21,749 nt of DNA. It comes from Isoetes engelmannii. Taxonomy: Eukaryota; Streptophyta; Lycopodiopsida; Isoetales; Isoetaceae. Under the pieces are notes generated by a model. That model made no database searches and was not told the DNA's origin. It saw only the letters and a program-made list of their open reading frames with translations. Position numbers and translations under genes: made by a program. The stretch covers positions 1 to 21,749 of the forward strand of contig JAANSK020265605.1 of assembly GCA_011763485.2 (NCBI GenBank). Direction: 5' to 3'. Every line of letters begins with the position of its first letter. Position 1 is the stretch's first letter. Positions 1 through 8,945 of this stretch are shown here, piece after piece.

Positions 1-2
1 TG

Positions 3-728
3 GAAACTTCTCCTCTAATGACTTCATTGATTACAGATTTGCTGAATATCTTAACAGGGATGAATAGTGGTCATCCTAAGCTAGATGACTTGTCTCCTCA
101 AGAAGCATGGGAAAGACTGAATGGTATGGGGTTAAACTTGCCTCCTCGTGAATTGGTCCCTATTTCAGCAAAGTTCAGAAGTGTTCTTCTTGATGGTTAT
201 CAAAATGTATCTGGTTCCAAGAGGAAGAATTTTGAGAAGGAAGGTGTCAATGTTGTATATTTTACTGCTGTATATTGGAAGTCTCTTCGGCTCAAGGATA
301 GTTGGTTGTACAGGCTGCATGACAGCACATTTTTGGGAGGTGATGGCCCTCTTACTCAACTCAAATGGTTGGGTGCAATCCATTCAATTTTGATACTCAT
401 GGAGATTTTGGGATGTCTTCGACAAGTTCAAGTTCACAATGTTACAGTAAAAAGACTCCTCGGACTTCGGCACTTCTACTTCAAACTTATCTACTTTGGC
501 AGTTATTTCAGTTTCTATAGTTGCAGTTACGATTGCAGTTATGTCTACAGTTGTAGTCTGAGTTTCATATTTACTTGCAGTTATCCTCTTCAGGGATTAG
601 TCCAGGGACAGTATTTATTTGTCAGTATCTACTTTGTCATTTCACTTGTTGCTACAATGGCTGTTTGGAACTTCTCCAATGGCCTTCTCCAATGGCCTTC
701 TTTTGTACTTTCATTATTGAGTAATTAA
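3..728 (+). CDS. Unrecognised ORF, 3' part only (open at the window edge)
   Basis: The reading frame is already open at base 3, before the first ATG at base 18, so this is probably the end of a longer coding region cut by the window edge. The first ~130 residues have normal mixed composition (for example DDLSPQEAWERLNGMGLNLP and a basic stretch GSKRKNFEKEG). I recognise no family. From about residue 150 the sequence becomes Tyr/Ser/Cys-rich over an imperfect TTGCAGTTA-like DNA repeat (about 505-590). The last ~35 residues are encoded by the left arm of the palindrome at 618-1101, so the natural C-terminus has probably been replaced by repeat DNA. It could be a transposon-captured gene fragment or a decayed host gene. 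Function unknown. Confidence 0.3.
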   Translation, partial: ETSPLMTSLITDLLNILTGMNSGHPKLDDLSPQEAWERLNGMGLNLPPRELVPISAKFRSVLLDGYQNVSGSKRKNFEKEGVNVVYFTAVYWKSLRLKDSWLYRLHDSTFLGGDGPLTQLKWLGAIHSILILMEILGCLRQVQVHNVTVKRLLGLRHFYFKLIYFGSYFSFYSCSYDCSYVYSCSLSFIFTCSYPLQGLVQGQYLFVSIYFVISLVATMAVWNFSNGLLQWPSFVLSLLSN

Positions 729-1101
729 AATTCCCCTTTCATCGGAAAAAAAAAAATTTGATATGTGGAATCACCCTGTGAAAAACTATTAAAGAACATT
801 AATGCCACGTCCTCAAAGAGCATCCATTCTAAGGAAAGGGCCTGACACACATATCTGGCCCTTTCCCTAGAATGGACGCTCTTTGTGTGTCAGGCCCTTT
901 CCCTAGAATGGACGCTCTTTGAGGACGTGGCATTAATGTTCTTTAATAGTTTTTCACAGGGTGATTCCACATATAAAAAAAAAAATTCGATGAAAGAGGA
1001 ATTTTAATTACTCAATAATGAAAGTACAAAAGAAGGCCATTGGAGAAGTTCCAAACAGCCATTGTAGCAACAAGTGAAATGACAAAGTAGATACTGACAA
1101 A
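618..1101. repeat. 484-bp near-perfect inverted repeat (foldback element)
   Basis: The sequence from about 618 (TTTGTCAGTATC) reappears as its reverse complement ending at about 1101, with the centre near 870. The arms agree almost throughout. The main differences are an extra 13-bp copy of TCCAATGGCCTTC in the left arm (near 680-705), a few single-base changes and slightly different A-tracts (about 747-757 and 977-987). The centre (857-921) holds two direct copies of a ~29-bp segment beginning GGCCCTTTCCCTAGAATGG. No transposase is seen. This fits a nonautonomous foldback element or an inverted duplication. Such close arms suggest recent origin or gene conversion. Confidence 0.9.
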
Positions 1102-2097
1102 AGGGTACAGTTCGAAAGGCAAGCAAATAAGAGCCATCATGAACATGAGCAGATCTGAGAATATGGGTGGGAATCTGGAAGAGAACATCGGATGAAAGGA
1201 GCTCTACAAACTCAAGAAGGAAAGGATGGAACAAAGAATACAACTCAAAAAAGAAAAAATAGAAGCGAATATGAATATAAGACGTCATGTAAGAAACAGG
1301 TCAGTGATCGCAACCACGTTTCTGTTAGAGCAAAGTTATAAATATGGTGGGATTGAAGCAGCTTCTAGGACCCACTTCCAGAAACGAAACCACCTGAACA
1401 AAGTTTTTTAAGGTACCTCTTAAGGAGACGTGCAACAGAAATTTAAACCGAGTACTTACATATATTCGACAAACTGATGGCAAGAAACCTCCCAGAAATG
1501 CCAGAACCTGAAGGCAAAGGGCCACCAAAAAATCCACCTCCAGAACCCGATGTAGAAAGAAATCTACACTGCCACACCGCTGGAGAATTTCAGCTGGGTT
1601 TCCACCGATTTAGAATCGGAGCACGACAGACTCCAAGACGGATCTTTGCAAATACAAACAGAAGATGGAACAGCCAACAAACCTTCACGGTGAAGTAAGA
1701 TAAAAATCATGATATTTGTGTGATTTGAGCTACCAAACGGCCGATTCATAGGATGAACAGGACGTGCATCTGTAAAAAAGACTATTGACCCTATCTGGTA
1801 GCCGCCGAATAAGAAAAATCCTTTGGAGCAGATTCATGCTAAAGGAAAACATCGGAGAGTAAGAAAAACCTAGCATAAGTAGTAAAACCGTACCAAAGAA
1901 AAAAACACAGCCGATCAAACCAAAAGGCACACGAAAACCTATACCCTAAACTACAAAGAAAATCTCGATCCACGAAAAAAACTACTCCATAGACTGCACT
2001 TAGAGGTCCGACCCATCCAATGCAAGCCAGAGCCAATAAATGCATGCAAGCCAAGAACTCCGTGCAAAACTACCTGCAACAACAATACCTGCAACAA
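1102..2097. other. No recognisable gene; T-rich on the minus strand
   Basis: Only short ORFs occur here, none with recognisable domains. Read on the minus strand the stretch is T-rich with many short TTTTTC and TTTCTT runs, like a plant leader or first intron. A 14-bp direct repeat ACCTGCAACAACAA occurs twice near 2072-2100. I would not annotate a gene. Confidence 0.5.
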
Positions 2098-2245
2098 CAA
2101 TTCAGCTCAGAGGAAACGCCAATGAGAAAGGCAGGCTTTATGGGAGCAACGGGCCAACGAGGGCCTCACGTCAATTCAGCTCAGAGGAAACGCCAATGAG
2201 AAAGGCAGGCTTTATGGGAGCAACGGGCCAACGAGGGCCTCACGT
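2098..2245 (+). repeat. 74-bp tandem duplication
   Basis: The unit starting CAATTCAGCTCAGAGGAAAC occurs at 2098-2171 and again at 2172-2245 and appears identical. Each unit ends in GGGCCTCACGT, which also begins the next repeat array. Identical copies imply a recent duplication. Confidence 0.95.
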
Positions 2246-2369
2246 CACCAATGAGGGCCTCACGTCAGAATAGCGTCCCTTTCTGACGTCCCTTTCCCTA
2301 GAATGATTAAATGAGGGCCTCACGTCACCAATGAGGGCCTCACGTCAGAATAGCGTCCCTTTCTGACGT
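2165..2369. promoter_or_regulatory. Cluster of ACGT-core (bZIP/TGA-type) motifs
   Basis: CACGTCA occurs near 2167, 2241, 2261, 2321 and 2341, and TGACGTC near 2283 and 2363. That is seven ACGT cores in ~200 bp, multiplied by the tandem duplications. The TGACGT core is the known binding site of plant TGA/bZIP factors. Whether it acts as an enhancer here is unknown, and no adjacent gene start is convincing. Confidence 0.25.
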
Positions 2370-2391
2370 CCCTTTCCCTAGAATGATTAAA
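2235..2391 (+). repeat. 80-bp tandem duplication with an internal 20-bp repeat
   Basis: A unit of period 80 runs 2235-2314 and 2315-2391. Inside each unit the segment GAGGGCCTCACGTCA occurs twice at 20-bp spacing, followed by AATAGCGTCCCTTTCTGACG and CCCTTTCCCTAGAATG. The last motif also occurs twice in the centre of the palindrome at 618-1101, linking the two repeat regions. The copies appear identical. Confidence 0.93.
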
Positions 2392-3192
2392 AGAAGAGAA
2401 CCATAGCATTGTAGTGGAATCTCACCCTGAGGAATGAGATAACGAGTAATAATTAAATAAAACTTTGCAATAGACGTGGCAATAGACGGTTGACAAAGTT
2501 TTAAAGATCGGTGTAACCGTTTGATTGGAGAAGCTTTTTGATTTACAGAATGTATTTAAGATTCTCTGTTAACCGGGTTTCGCTTTGAAAGGTCGTGTAG
2601 TTGCCTAATTTAACATTCTATTAATGATCAATACAGAAAACAGGACCATGGATTGGAATGAAGGCTTGTTTACATGTTCAAATTTGATTATTAGCAAAAA
2701 AGGTCGCCTTGACAAAGCAGTTCTGTATGAAGCAGTTTGTCAAATTATCATACTATTGGAAACTCCAAGAGCTAACCACAACAATCATTGTTTAATGTTA
2801 CAAGTATATACTTACATGTCATATCTAGGTCACCTATAGCAACAGATGAAGAGTTATCCATGATAGAAACAATGGTGCAGGTTGCAGGGCCACATATGAT
2901 TGTCACATAGATCTACATGAACTTGCATTCTGACCACCTTGGATGACTCTCTTGAAGCAAGGTAAGAACTGCCTGCCATTGAGAGAGTGGCACTTGTCCT
3001 GGATGATTCCTTACCAAGCAAGACTGCCATCAGAACAGTGGTACAGTTCCAACTTTGTACATGGTCAATATTAAAAGAATGGATGATTAAATCAATGGAA
3101 GTCAATTGAACTGCTGTACAAACTGGTTTTTTTATGTCTTCCACTCATAATTTGGTGTAGTGGGAGAAATTTGATGACATCCCCAACATTGA
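2392..3192. other. Intergenic stretch and 3' flank of the PPR gene
   Basis: No supported gene. A TATA-like TATTTAAG lies at 2553-2560, but the ORF after it (2624-2839, 71 codons) has no recognisable domain. The interval just below 3193 should hold the 3' UTR of the PPR gene. A 96-codon minus-strand ORF at 2854-3144 there is not PPR-like. Confidence 0.4.
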
Positions 3193-6156
3193 TTATGCTT
3201 TACACCACTTTATCAATGTAGTATTACCCTGGCTTCTTTCTCTACTATGAGAATGTGCATAAATATTTGCCATCAGCACATAAGCTGAAGCATCCTTATC
3301 ATCCAAATTCAAAATAGAATCGAAGCAGCGTCTTCCTATTGCCTCATCCTTCCACTTCCAACAAGCACTCAATAGTGTTTTCCATATTGCCAGATCAGGT
3401 TCATATGGCATATTCTTCACCACTGCAACAGCATCATGTAGGTGATTAGCCCGCCCAAGGAGATCAACCATGCACATGTAATGTTCAATACTAGGAGTGA
3501 TCAGATAGTGCAAGCACATGATTCGAAAATACTCTCTCCCACTACCAACCAGTCCAGCACGGCTACATCCTGTGAGAATAGACAAAAACGTGTTTGCATT
3601 TGCCTGAGCGCCCTCTTTCCCCATCCTCTCAAATAAATTGAAAACTCGCTTACTGTCTCCCTGATGAGCATATCCTGCAAGCAGTGCATTCCATATAACC
3701 AATTCCCTTGAGCTCATGGAATCAAAGACCTTCTGACCATCTATCATGCTCCCACACTTACCATACAAGCCAATTAGACTACTTGCCATGACTGCATCAA
3801 TATGGAGTCCAGCTCTACAAATCTGGTTATGAGTTGTTTTACCAGTTTCCAACGCCCCTAGTAAACTGCATGCCTTTATTGCAGCAACATAAGTTAAAGG
3901 ACTTGGGTTTAGACCTTCGCCCTGCATGTCTCTAAATAACTGTAAAGCTACCTCACCATCCCCACTCTCTATATACCCAAACATCATGGCAGTAAACAAT
4001 ACCACATCACGATGCGTTGCTGTATCAAAAACATGATGAGCATGTGCTGGACTTCCACATTTGGCATACATATCCACCAGGGCGCTTGCCATAAAGACGC
4101 CAGTTTTATACCTACTTTGTTTAACTTGAGAATGGATAGCTATGCCCTTCTCTAACCACTGTTTTTTCGTAAGTACTTGACTTACTTTTTTAATGTCATC
4201 TCCTGCTGCACATATGGCACATCCCCTCAATGCAGCAACAAATGTTTGTGCATCTGGTGTGAAACCTTGATCCTGCATGTAGTCAAATAATTGCAGAGTC
4301 AGAATACTCTCCCCAGACTCTATATACCCAAATAGCAAAGCACTCCAGCACACCAAATCATGATGTGACATCTTATTGAATACTTGACGAGCATGTATCA
4401 TGCTCCCACATTTTGCATAGGTATCGACCAGGGATGTTGCCACAGAAAAATCCTCCCCATAGCCAGCTCTTGCAAGTTGGGCATGGATACCAATGGTTCT
4501 CTCAAGGCAACCTATCTTCACATATGTACCTGGTGTCATTTCCTTGCCCTCTTCATTCACTGCACAGTTACCACATGCTTTCAGGGCAGCAACATAAATT
4601 TGAGCATCTGGTGTGAAACCTTGACTTTGCATATTTGTGTAAAGCTCCAAAGCCAACACGCATTCCCCAATCTCTACATAACCAAATATTACAGCACTCC
4701 ATGCTACAACGTCATGATGTGGCATCCTGTCAAAGACCTGACGAGCATGGACCATGCTGCGACATTTTGCATACATAACCACCAGGACGCCTGCAAGGAA
4801 GATATTCAATTCGTAGCCTTTCTTCACTAGTTGCGAGTGAATCGATATTCCATTCTCTAGGTATTTATTTCCAGCAATTTCATTTTGCTTGATATCGTGT
4901 TGTTCTGCACAACTAGCACATGCCTTCAATGCAACATGGTAAGTTTGAATATCAGGTTTGAAACCTTCATCTTGCATACGGGCAAATAATTGCAGAGCTA
5001 CCTTACCCTCACCACTCTCTGTATACCCAAATATAAGAGCACTCCATAATACAACATCATGAGATGGCAACCTATCAAAGACCTGATGAGCATGGACCAT
5101 GCTGCCGCACTTGGCATACATATCGACTAGAGCACTAGCAACAAAAGTATCAGACTCATACCTACCTTTTGCAAGTTGAGAATGGATAGCTACTCCTTTT
5201 TCTAAACACTCTAATCTCACCAATTTTCCCCCAACTGGCTTGCCCACTTCTTTTGCTGCAGAACCAGCACATGCCTTTAATGCAGCAACATAAGTTCTAG
5301 CATTTGATGTGGAACCTGAATATTGCATTCGTTCAAATAGCTGCAGAGCCAATTCACTCTCCCCATTCTCTTGATAGCCAAATAACAAGGCATTCCATGA
5401 CACTAAGTCCGGTTGTTGAATCCTATCAAAGACCCGAAGAGCATGCACCATACTTCCACATTTGGCATACATATCCACTAGGGTGCTTGTGACAAAAATA
5501 TCCAACTCATAACCCTTTCTGGAAAGCTGGGAGTGAATAGATATTCCCTTCTCCAGGAATACTTCCTTCACAAACTTGTAATTGACTTGCATTCCTTCTT
5601 CTTTTGCTGCAGAACTTGCACATGCCTTCAAAGCAGCAACATAAGTTCGCGCCTCTGGAGCAAAACCTTCATTTTGCATATGTGCAAATAAGCATAATGC
5701 CAATTCACACTCCCCATTCAATATGTAACCAAATATTAGAGCATTCCATGAGATCACATTGGGATGAGGCATCCGGTCAAATACACTATGGCAACTAAAC
5801 CAGCTTCCACATTTTGCATACATATGCAGCAGGGTATTACAAACAAGAATGTTGGTAACAGCCCCAGTAAGAATAGCGTGAGCATGTATGATTAAGCCAA
5901 TTTGTAGATTTTTTAAATTGCTGCATGCTTTCAATGCAGCAAGGAGGACAGAAATATCTGGTTTCACTCCATCCTCCCGTATTTTTTCGTAAATATTAAG
6001 AGCCTCTCTACCTTCATGTTTGGTGATTGACGAATGATTTGCATACGGCAAATTCTTCTCGCTGCATGAATTATAATTTATACAAGGCAATTTACGTAAG
6101 TTCCCATGCTTCCTGTTATGAGCTCTCATAACAGTCCTGAGAAGCCCCTTAAACAT
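3193..6156 (-). CDS. PLS-type pentatricopeptide-repeat (PPR) protein with an E1-like C-terminus
   Basis: Single uninterrupted 987-codon ORF. PPR proteins of the PLS class bind specific sites in organelle RNAs, usually as C-to-U editing factors. The N-terminus is short and basic (MFKGLLRTVMRAHNRK), compatible with mitochondrial or plastid import. The body is seven repeat blocks of roughly 100-120 residues, each with an S-like motif (DMYAKCGSMVHARQVFDRMP type), a P-like motif (VVSWNALIFGY...ALQLFxxMQ type) and an L-like motif (TYVAALKAC...GIxIHSQ type). In the first five blocks the L motif carries 14-17 extra residues between ALKAC and the LEKGxxIHSQ end; the sixth has normal length. After the last repeats an E1-like motif (MPYEPDLAIWKTLLSACWKW ... 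AYVLMANIYA) is followed by an off-pattern tail SRERSQGNTTLIKWCKA. There is no E2, E+ or DYW domain, so an editing role would need a partner deaminase. A possible GT donor near 3227 leaves open a spliced C-terminus. Confidence 0.95.
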   Translation of the reverse strand: MFKGLLRTVMRAHNRKHGNLRKLPCINYNSCSEKNLPYANHSSITKHEGREALNIYEKIREDGVKPDISVLLAALKACSNLKNLQIGLIIHAHAILTGAVTNILVCNTLLHMYAKCGSWFSCHSVFDRMPHPNVISWNALIFGYILNGECELALCLFAHMQNEGFAPEARTYVAALKACASSAAKEEGMQVNYKFVKEVFLEKGISIHSQLSRKGYELDIFVTSTLVDMYAKCGSMVHALRVFDRIQQPDLVSWNALLFGYQENGESELALQLFERMQYSGSTSNARTYVAALKACAGSAAKEVGKPVGGKLVRLECLEKGVAIHSQLAKGRYESDTFVASALVDMYAKCGSMVHAHQVFDRLPSHDVVLWSALIFGYTESGEGKVALQLFARMQDEGFKPDIQTYHVALKACASCAEQHDIKQNEIAGNKYLENGISIHSQLVKKGYELNIFLAGVLVVMYAKCRSMVHARQVFDRMPHHDVVAWSAVIFGYVEIGECVLALELYTNMQSQGFTPDAQIYVAALKACGNCAVNEEGKEMTPGTYVKIGCLERTIGIHAQLARAGYGEDFSVATSLVDTYAKCGSMIHARQVFNKMSHHDLVCWSALLFGYIESGESILTLQLFDYMQDQGFTPDAQTFVAALRGCAICAAGDDIKKVSQVLTKKQWLEKGIAIHSQVKQSRYKTGVFMASALVDMYAKCGSPAHAHHVFDTATHRDVVLFTAMMFGYIESGDGEVALQLFRDMQGEGLNPSPLTYVAAIKACSLLGALETGKTTHNQICRAGLHIDAVMASSLIGLYGKCGSMIDGQKVFDSMSSRELVIWNALLAGYAHQGDSKRVFNLFERMGKEGAQANANTFLSILTGCSRAGLVGSGREYFRIMCLHYLITPSIEHYMCMVDLLGRANHLHDAVAVVKNMPYEPDLAIWKTLLSACWKWKDEAIGRRCFDSILNLDDKDASAYVLMANIYAHSHSRERSQGNTTLIKWCKA

Positions 6157-6539
6157 TACATTTCCACCAATTGGCCTTCCATATATTCAATCGACAATCT
6201 GAGGGAACCCAAAAAAGGCTGGATTCATAGCGGATGTAACAAATAAATGAACAAGGCAACGCTTATTATGGATCTACTTACTTCAGTCCGACAGAGTCGA
6301 AATGGGAGCCGTCAATGAGTACCGTTTTCATCCAATGGCATGGCTATGGTTTTGTGTTTGTGGGTCTTTTGGATTTTGATGTGTGGGAAATTTCTGAGTG
6401 GGATATTTTTGATAGCCCGTGAGGAATTTTGTAGTAGCTAGGCTAATAACTATTTTCGAACCACGCTACTAGGAATCCAATCTTATGGAGTAGCTACAGT
6501 CACGTGGTCTTAAAAATATATCTATTTGTTGGTGATTAT
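6157..6539 (-). promoter_or_regulatory. Upstream flank of the PPR gene
   Basis: This is the only room for the leader and promoter of the minus-strand PPR gene. A perfect G-box CACGTG sits at 6501-6506, about 345 bp upstream of the start codon. No clear TATA box at a convincing distance. No other gene seen. Confidence 0.3.
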
Positions 6540-6652
6540 GGGCGAGATAACACCTTGGTCCTTGAGTGTTACAGCCACTGTAAAACACTCGCTCTGACGG
6601 CTCGTGTTTGACTGGAGTTGTAACACTCTCGGGCCAAGGTGTTATCTACCCC
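6540..6652. mobile_element. 113-bp MITE-like foldback element
   Basis: GGGCGAGATAACACCTTGG at the left and CCAAGGTGTTATCTACCCC at the right are inverted repeats. The pairing continues inward for about 48 bp (GAGTGTTACA... on both arms) around a ~15-bp centre. A TTA lies one base outside the left end (6536-6538) and directly at the right end (6653-6655), which could be a Harbinger-type TTA target duplication. The superfamily is a guess; the inverted repeat is certain. Confidence 0.7.
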
Positions 6653-7590
6653 TTAACACCCCGAATGATGTCCAGTCCCATTCGCCACGGGCCGACATGG
6701 CAGTCAAGCTAATCCTGGGAGAGTACATAGATGTCATTCTTCTGCACAAACCAGATGGCATAGGCAAAACTGACAGGTATACGCTGAAAAAAGAAGCAAG
6801 GGCAAAGTCTCGTGCAACAAACGTGCCCCCACAAGCGTATGGCAGATACATAAACCTAGTGGTAAGCAACGCTCGCCACATAGCAACACCAGACCGAGAA
6901 TCTGAGGAGCTCTGGAAATGGGTTCAGATAATGGCTAAGGGCAACATAGCTAGGATTGCATGTCTGGCAGAAGAGATGCAAGCCTCTGCGAGCTTCCAGC
7001 ATGGACCCCCCCCCCCCCCACCCCCAAAACCCAAAATATAGCCCCTCCTAACTGCATTGTTCAACAAGACGTTGCAGGAAGGCTTTCCACCATAATGGAC
7101 CACTAGCAGGGTTGTTTCCATCTACAAAGTAGGCGACCCTCACTGCCCAGCCAACTACCACTACAATCATGTTTAGCTTGATGTTTGCAAAACTGTTGGC
7201 CAACATTTTCGAGCAGCAGATGAGGATGTGTGTGCAGAAACAGAGGTCTGGACCCTCACACTGGCAGGATCAAGCCTCAACACTCCACTATTGATCATAT
7301 TTTTACGCTGAGGACCTTGATTGAGGATAGCAATTGCCAGTTGTTGTTTTGTTGGTTTCCAAAAGTGTTTGACATTGTTTTTTGGGACAGGTTGTGGGAG
7401 AGATTGATGCAGTTAGGAGTCCCGACGGAGTTGCAAAATGCGCTATACCGGTTGTATGAGACATGCTCAGGTAGAATGGCACGTCAAGCCAACCTGTCAG
7501 TAGTAGTCTTGGGGTCGGCTAGGGATGCCCACTCTCTCCAACAGTCTCTGGCCTCAATTGATCAGTTAGAAAGTTGGTTTGTTGAGGATG
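6653..7590 (+). mobile_element. Broken LINE fragment with reverse transcriptase motifs
   Basis: Remains of a plant non-LTR retrotransposon ORF2. One frame runs from about 6653 to 7175 with in-frame stops at 7039 and 7093, and contains LTALFNKTLQEGFPP then TTSRVVSIYKVGDP, the usual start of the LINE RT domain. A second frame (about 7169-7235) reads FAKLLANIFEQ. A third (7230-7634) reads TIDHIFTLRTLIED, then FDIVFWDRLWERLMQLGVP, equivalent to the RT block preceding and including the DFxKAFD motif, then ALYRLYETCSGR. The next recognisable part, SARDAHSLQQSLASIDQL, normally follows the YADD box. The catalytic YADD segment is absent, so there is an internal deletion. At least two frameshifts and two stops make it dead. 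The 5' endonuclease part and 3' tail are not recognisable. It begins right at the edge of the foldback element. Confidence 0.8.
7006..7025 (+). repeat. Poly-C tract
   Basis: Fourteen consecutive C residues at 7006-7019, one A, then five more C. It lies inside the LINE fragment and encodes a proline run in that frame. Exact length may be affected by sequencing error. Confidence 0.9.
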
Positions 7591-7640
7591 GGGGTGGCTA
7601 CTCACCTCATGCACCAAATCATTTGTGTTTGTAGTTTCAG

Positions 7641-8304
7641 AATTAACATATCATGTGCACTAATCTCAACTTAATACTTGACACATATAAACTACTATGA
7701 AAGAACGAAATTTGCATCATCAATGATTTTTGCGAAGTAAATGAATCGCTTCAAATGCACATTTGCATGAAAGCCAATTTGCTAGATTTCTTTTTCTAAA
7801 TAAAATTCACCTTATTAAACCAAGGTTGCAAACGAGCCAAGTAATATGCTATTTGGGACATGAGCAAGACTCTATTGTCAATTATCAGGAACATGCACAC
7901 ATAAACAACAACAAGGGAGAAGATTTTTAGGCTGGTACTTTTGTTGAGAATATCTCAACGTAGAATATGCAAAAGATAAGATTGGGATTCTCCTTTAGAT
8001 TTTCAAGACCCAAAAATCTTCTATAGATGTTAATAGCTGCAGCGTCAGATAAGACTTCCATGAAAATGATGTTATAACTCGAAACATATTTAAATAAATT
8101 CTAAAGATTACCCAGCGAATGAGTATATCTTACCTACATGCAAACAGAAGCACTTGCCATCACTACAAGCTAACCAGAATGTTCCTTCAACCCCAGAATA
8201 GAAATAAACATTGAAAGTACCTGCCATGACTACCAGCTAATCAAAATATTCGTTCAAACCTAGAATAGAATAAACTTTGAAACATAAATCCTACTTTATA
8301 ATTA
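7641..8304. other. AT-rich intergenic DNA, no gene seen
   Basis: No ORF with recognisable content on either strand. The only structure is the tandem duplication at its right end, listed separately. Confidence 0.5.
8152..8284 (+). repeat. Imperfect ~68-bp tandem duplication
   Basis: The segment starting ACTTGCCATCACTACAAGCT (about 8152-8219) is repeated with scattered changes as CCTGCCATGACTACCAGCTA (8220-8284). Both copies end in AGAATAGAA..TAAAC.TTGAAA. The divergence suggests an older event than the duplications near 2.1-2.4 kb. Confidence 0.8.
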
Positions 8305-8945
8305 GAGAAAGTTACCAAAATACCCTTGACATTTGCAAGAATTACCAAATTGCCCCTTGACGGAGGGGCATTTTGGTAAAAATAACAATAACTTTTTGAT
8401 GATGATCTAAATGCAAATGTACTCTTCACATGAATTGTAGAGAAGAATGAGAGCTTTCCAACAAGTACAAGATCACATGATTTGAAGATTGCAATATCAA
8501 GTTATGACCGTTTTTTGTGTTTAAAATTTTCATGAATTTAAAACTGTATAACTTTACATTGTCAATTCCAATTTAGGCAATATTATGCTCCTTGGAAAGA
8601 ACTCATCGTTGTCTACAATTTGTTTAAAGACTACATTTGAATTTAGATTATCACAAAAAAAGTTATTTCTATTTTTTCCAAAATGCCAAATATTAAGGGC
8701 ATTTGATCTTCGAGCAACCCAAGAATATTCTTCAGAAAACTCAAAAGAGCATTGTGAACTTCAACTCCACTTTTAAATGAATTTGACCTTGTGCCTACTA
8801 AAAAGGAATGCTAGTTTGTCTGAAGCAGGGCAAAGGCGTGATACAACTTCCGCTGTCTTCTGAATGTTATGTTGTATATCACGTCCACTTGATGTTATAT
8901 GTTGTTTGTCACGTTGTGAGAAGGGCATTTTGGTAATTGTCCCCA
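8305..8945. mobile_element. Nested foldback element (possible MULE-like MITE)
   Basis: Two levels of inverted repeat. The inner arms, about 8365-8465 and 8590-8690, pair over ~100 bp (GGGGCATTTTGGTAAAAATA on the left against TATTTTTTCCAAAATGCC on the right), with a loop of ~125 bp. Outside these, TTACCAAAATACCCTT near 8311 and AATTACCAAATTGCCCCTT near 8340 are inverted relative to AAGGGCATTTTGGTAATT near 8924. The GGGCATTTTGG motif also occurs in the termini of the MULE at 9981-10726, so the two may be related. No coding content and no clear target duplication. The outer ends are uncertain. Confidence 0.6.

Noticed and set aside
1102-2097. A gene on either strand (several 60-90 codon ORFs)
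   Set aside because: The ORFs overlap in conflicting frames, show no domains, and look like leader or intron-type composition.
2098-2391. CRISPR-like array
   Set aside because: The units are contiguous tandem duplications with no unique spacers, and the context is a plant nuclear genome.
2854-3144. 96-codon minus-strand ORF just downstream of the PPR stop as an extra PPR exon
   Set aside because: Its translation has no E, E+ or DYW motif, and no acceptor joins it convincingly to the PPR tail.
4384-4830. 148-codon plus-strand ORF inside the PPR gene
   Set aside because: It is antisense to the uninterrupted PPR frame, has no domain and reflects the repeat composition. The other plus-strand ORFs at 3442, 5304 and 5604 are shadows for the same reason.
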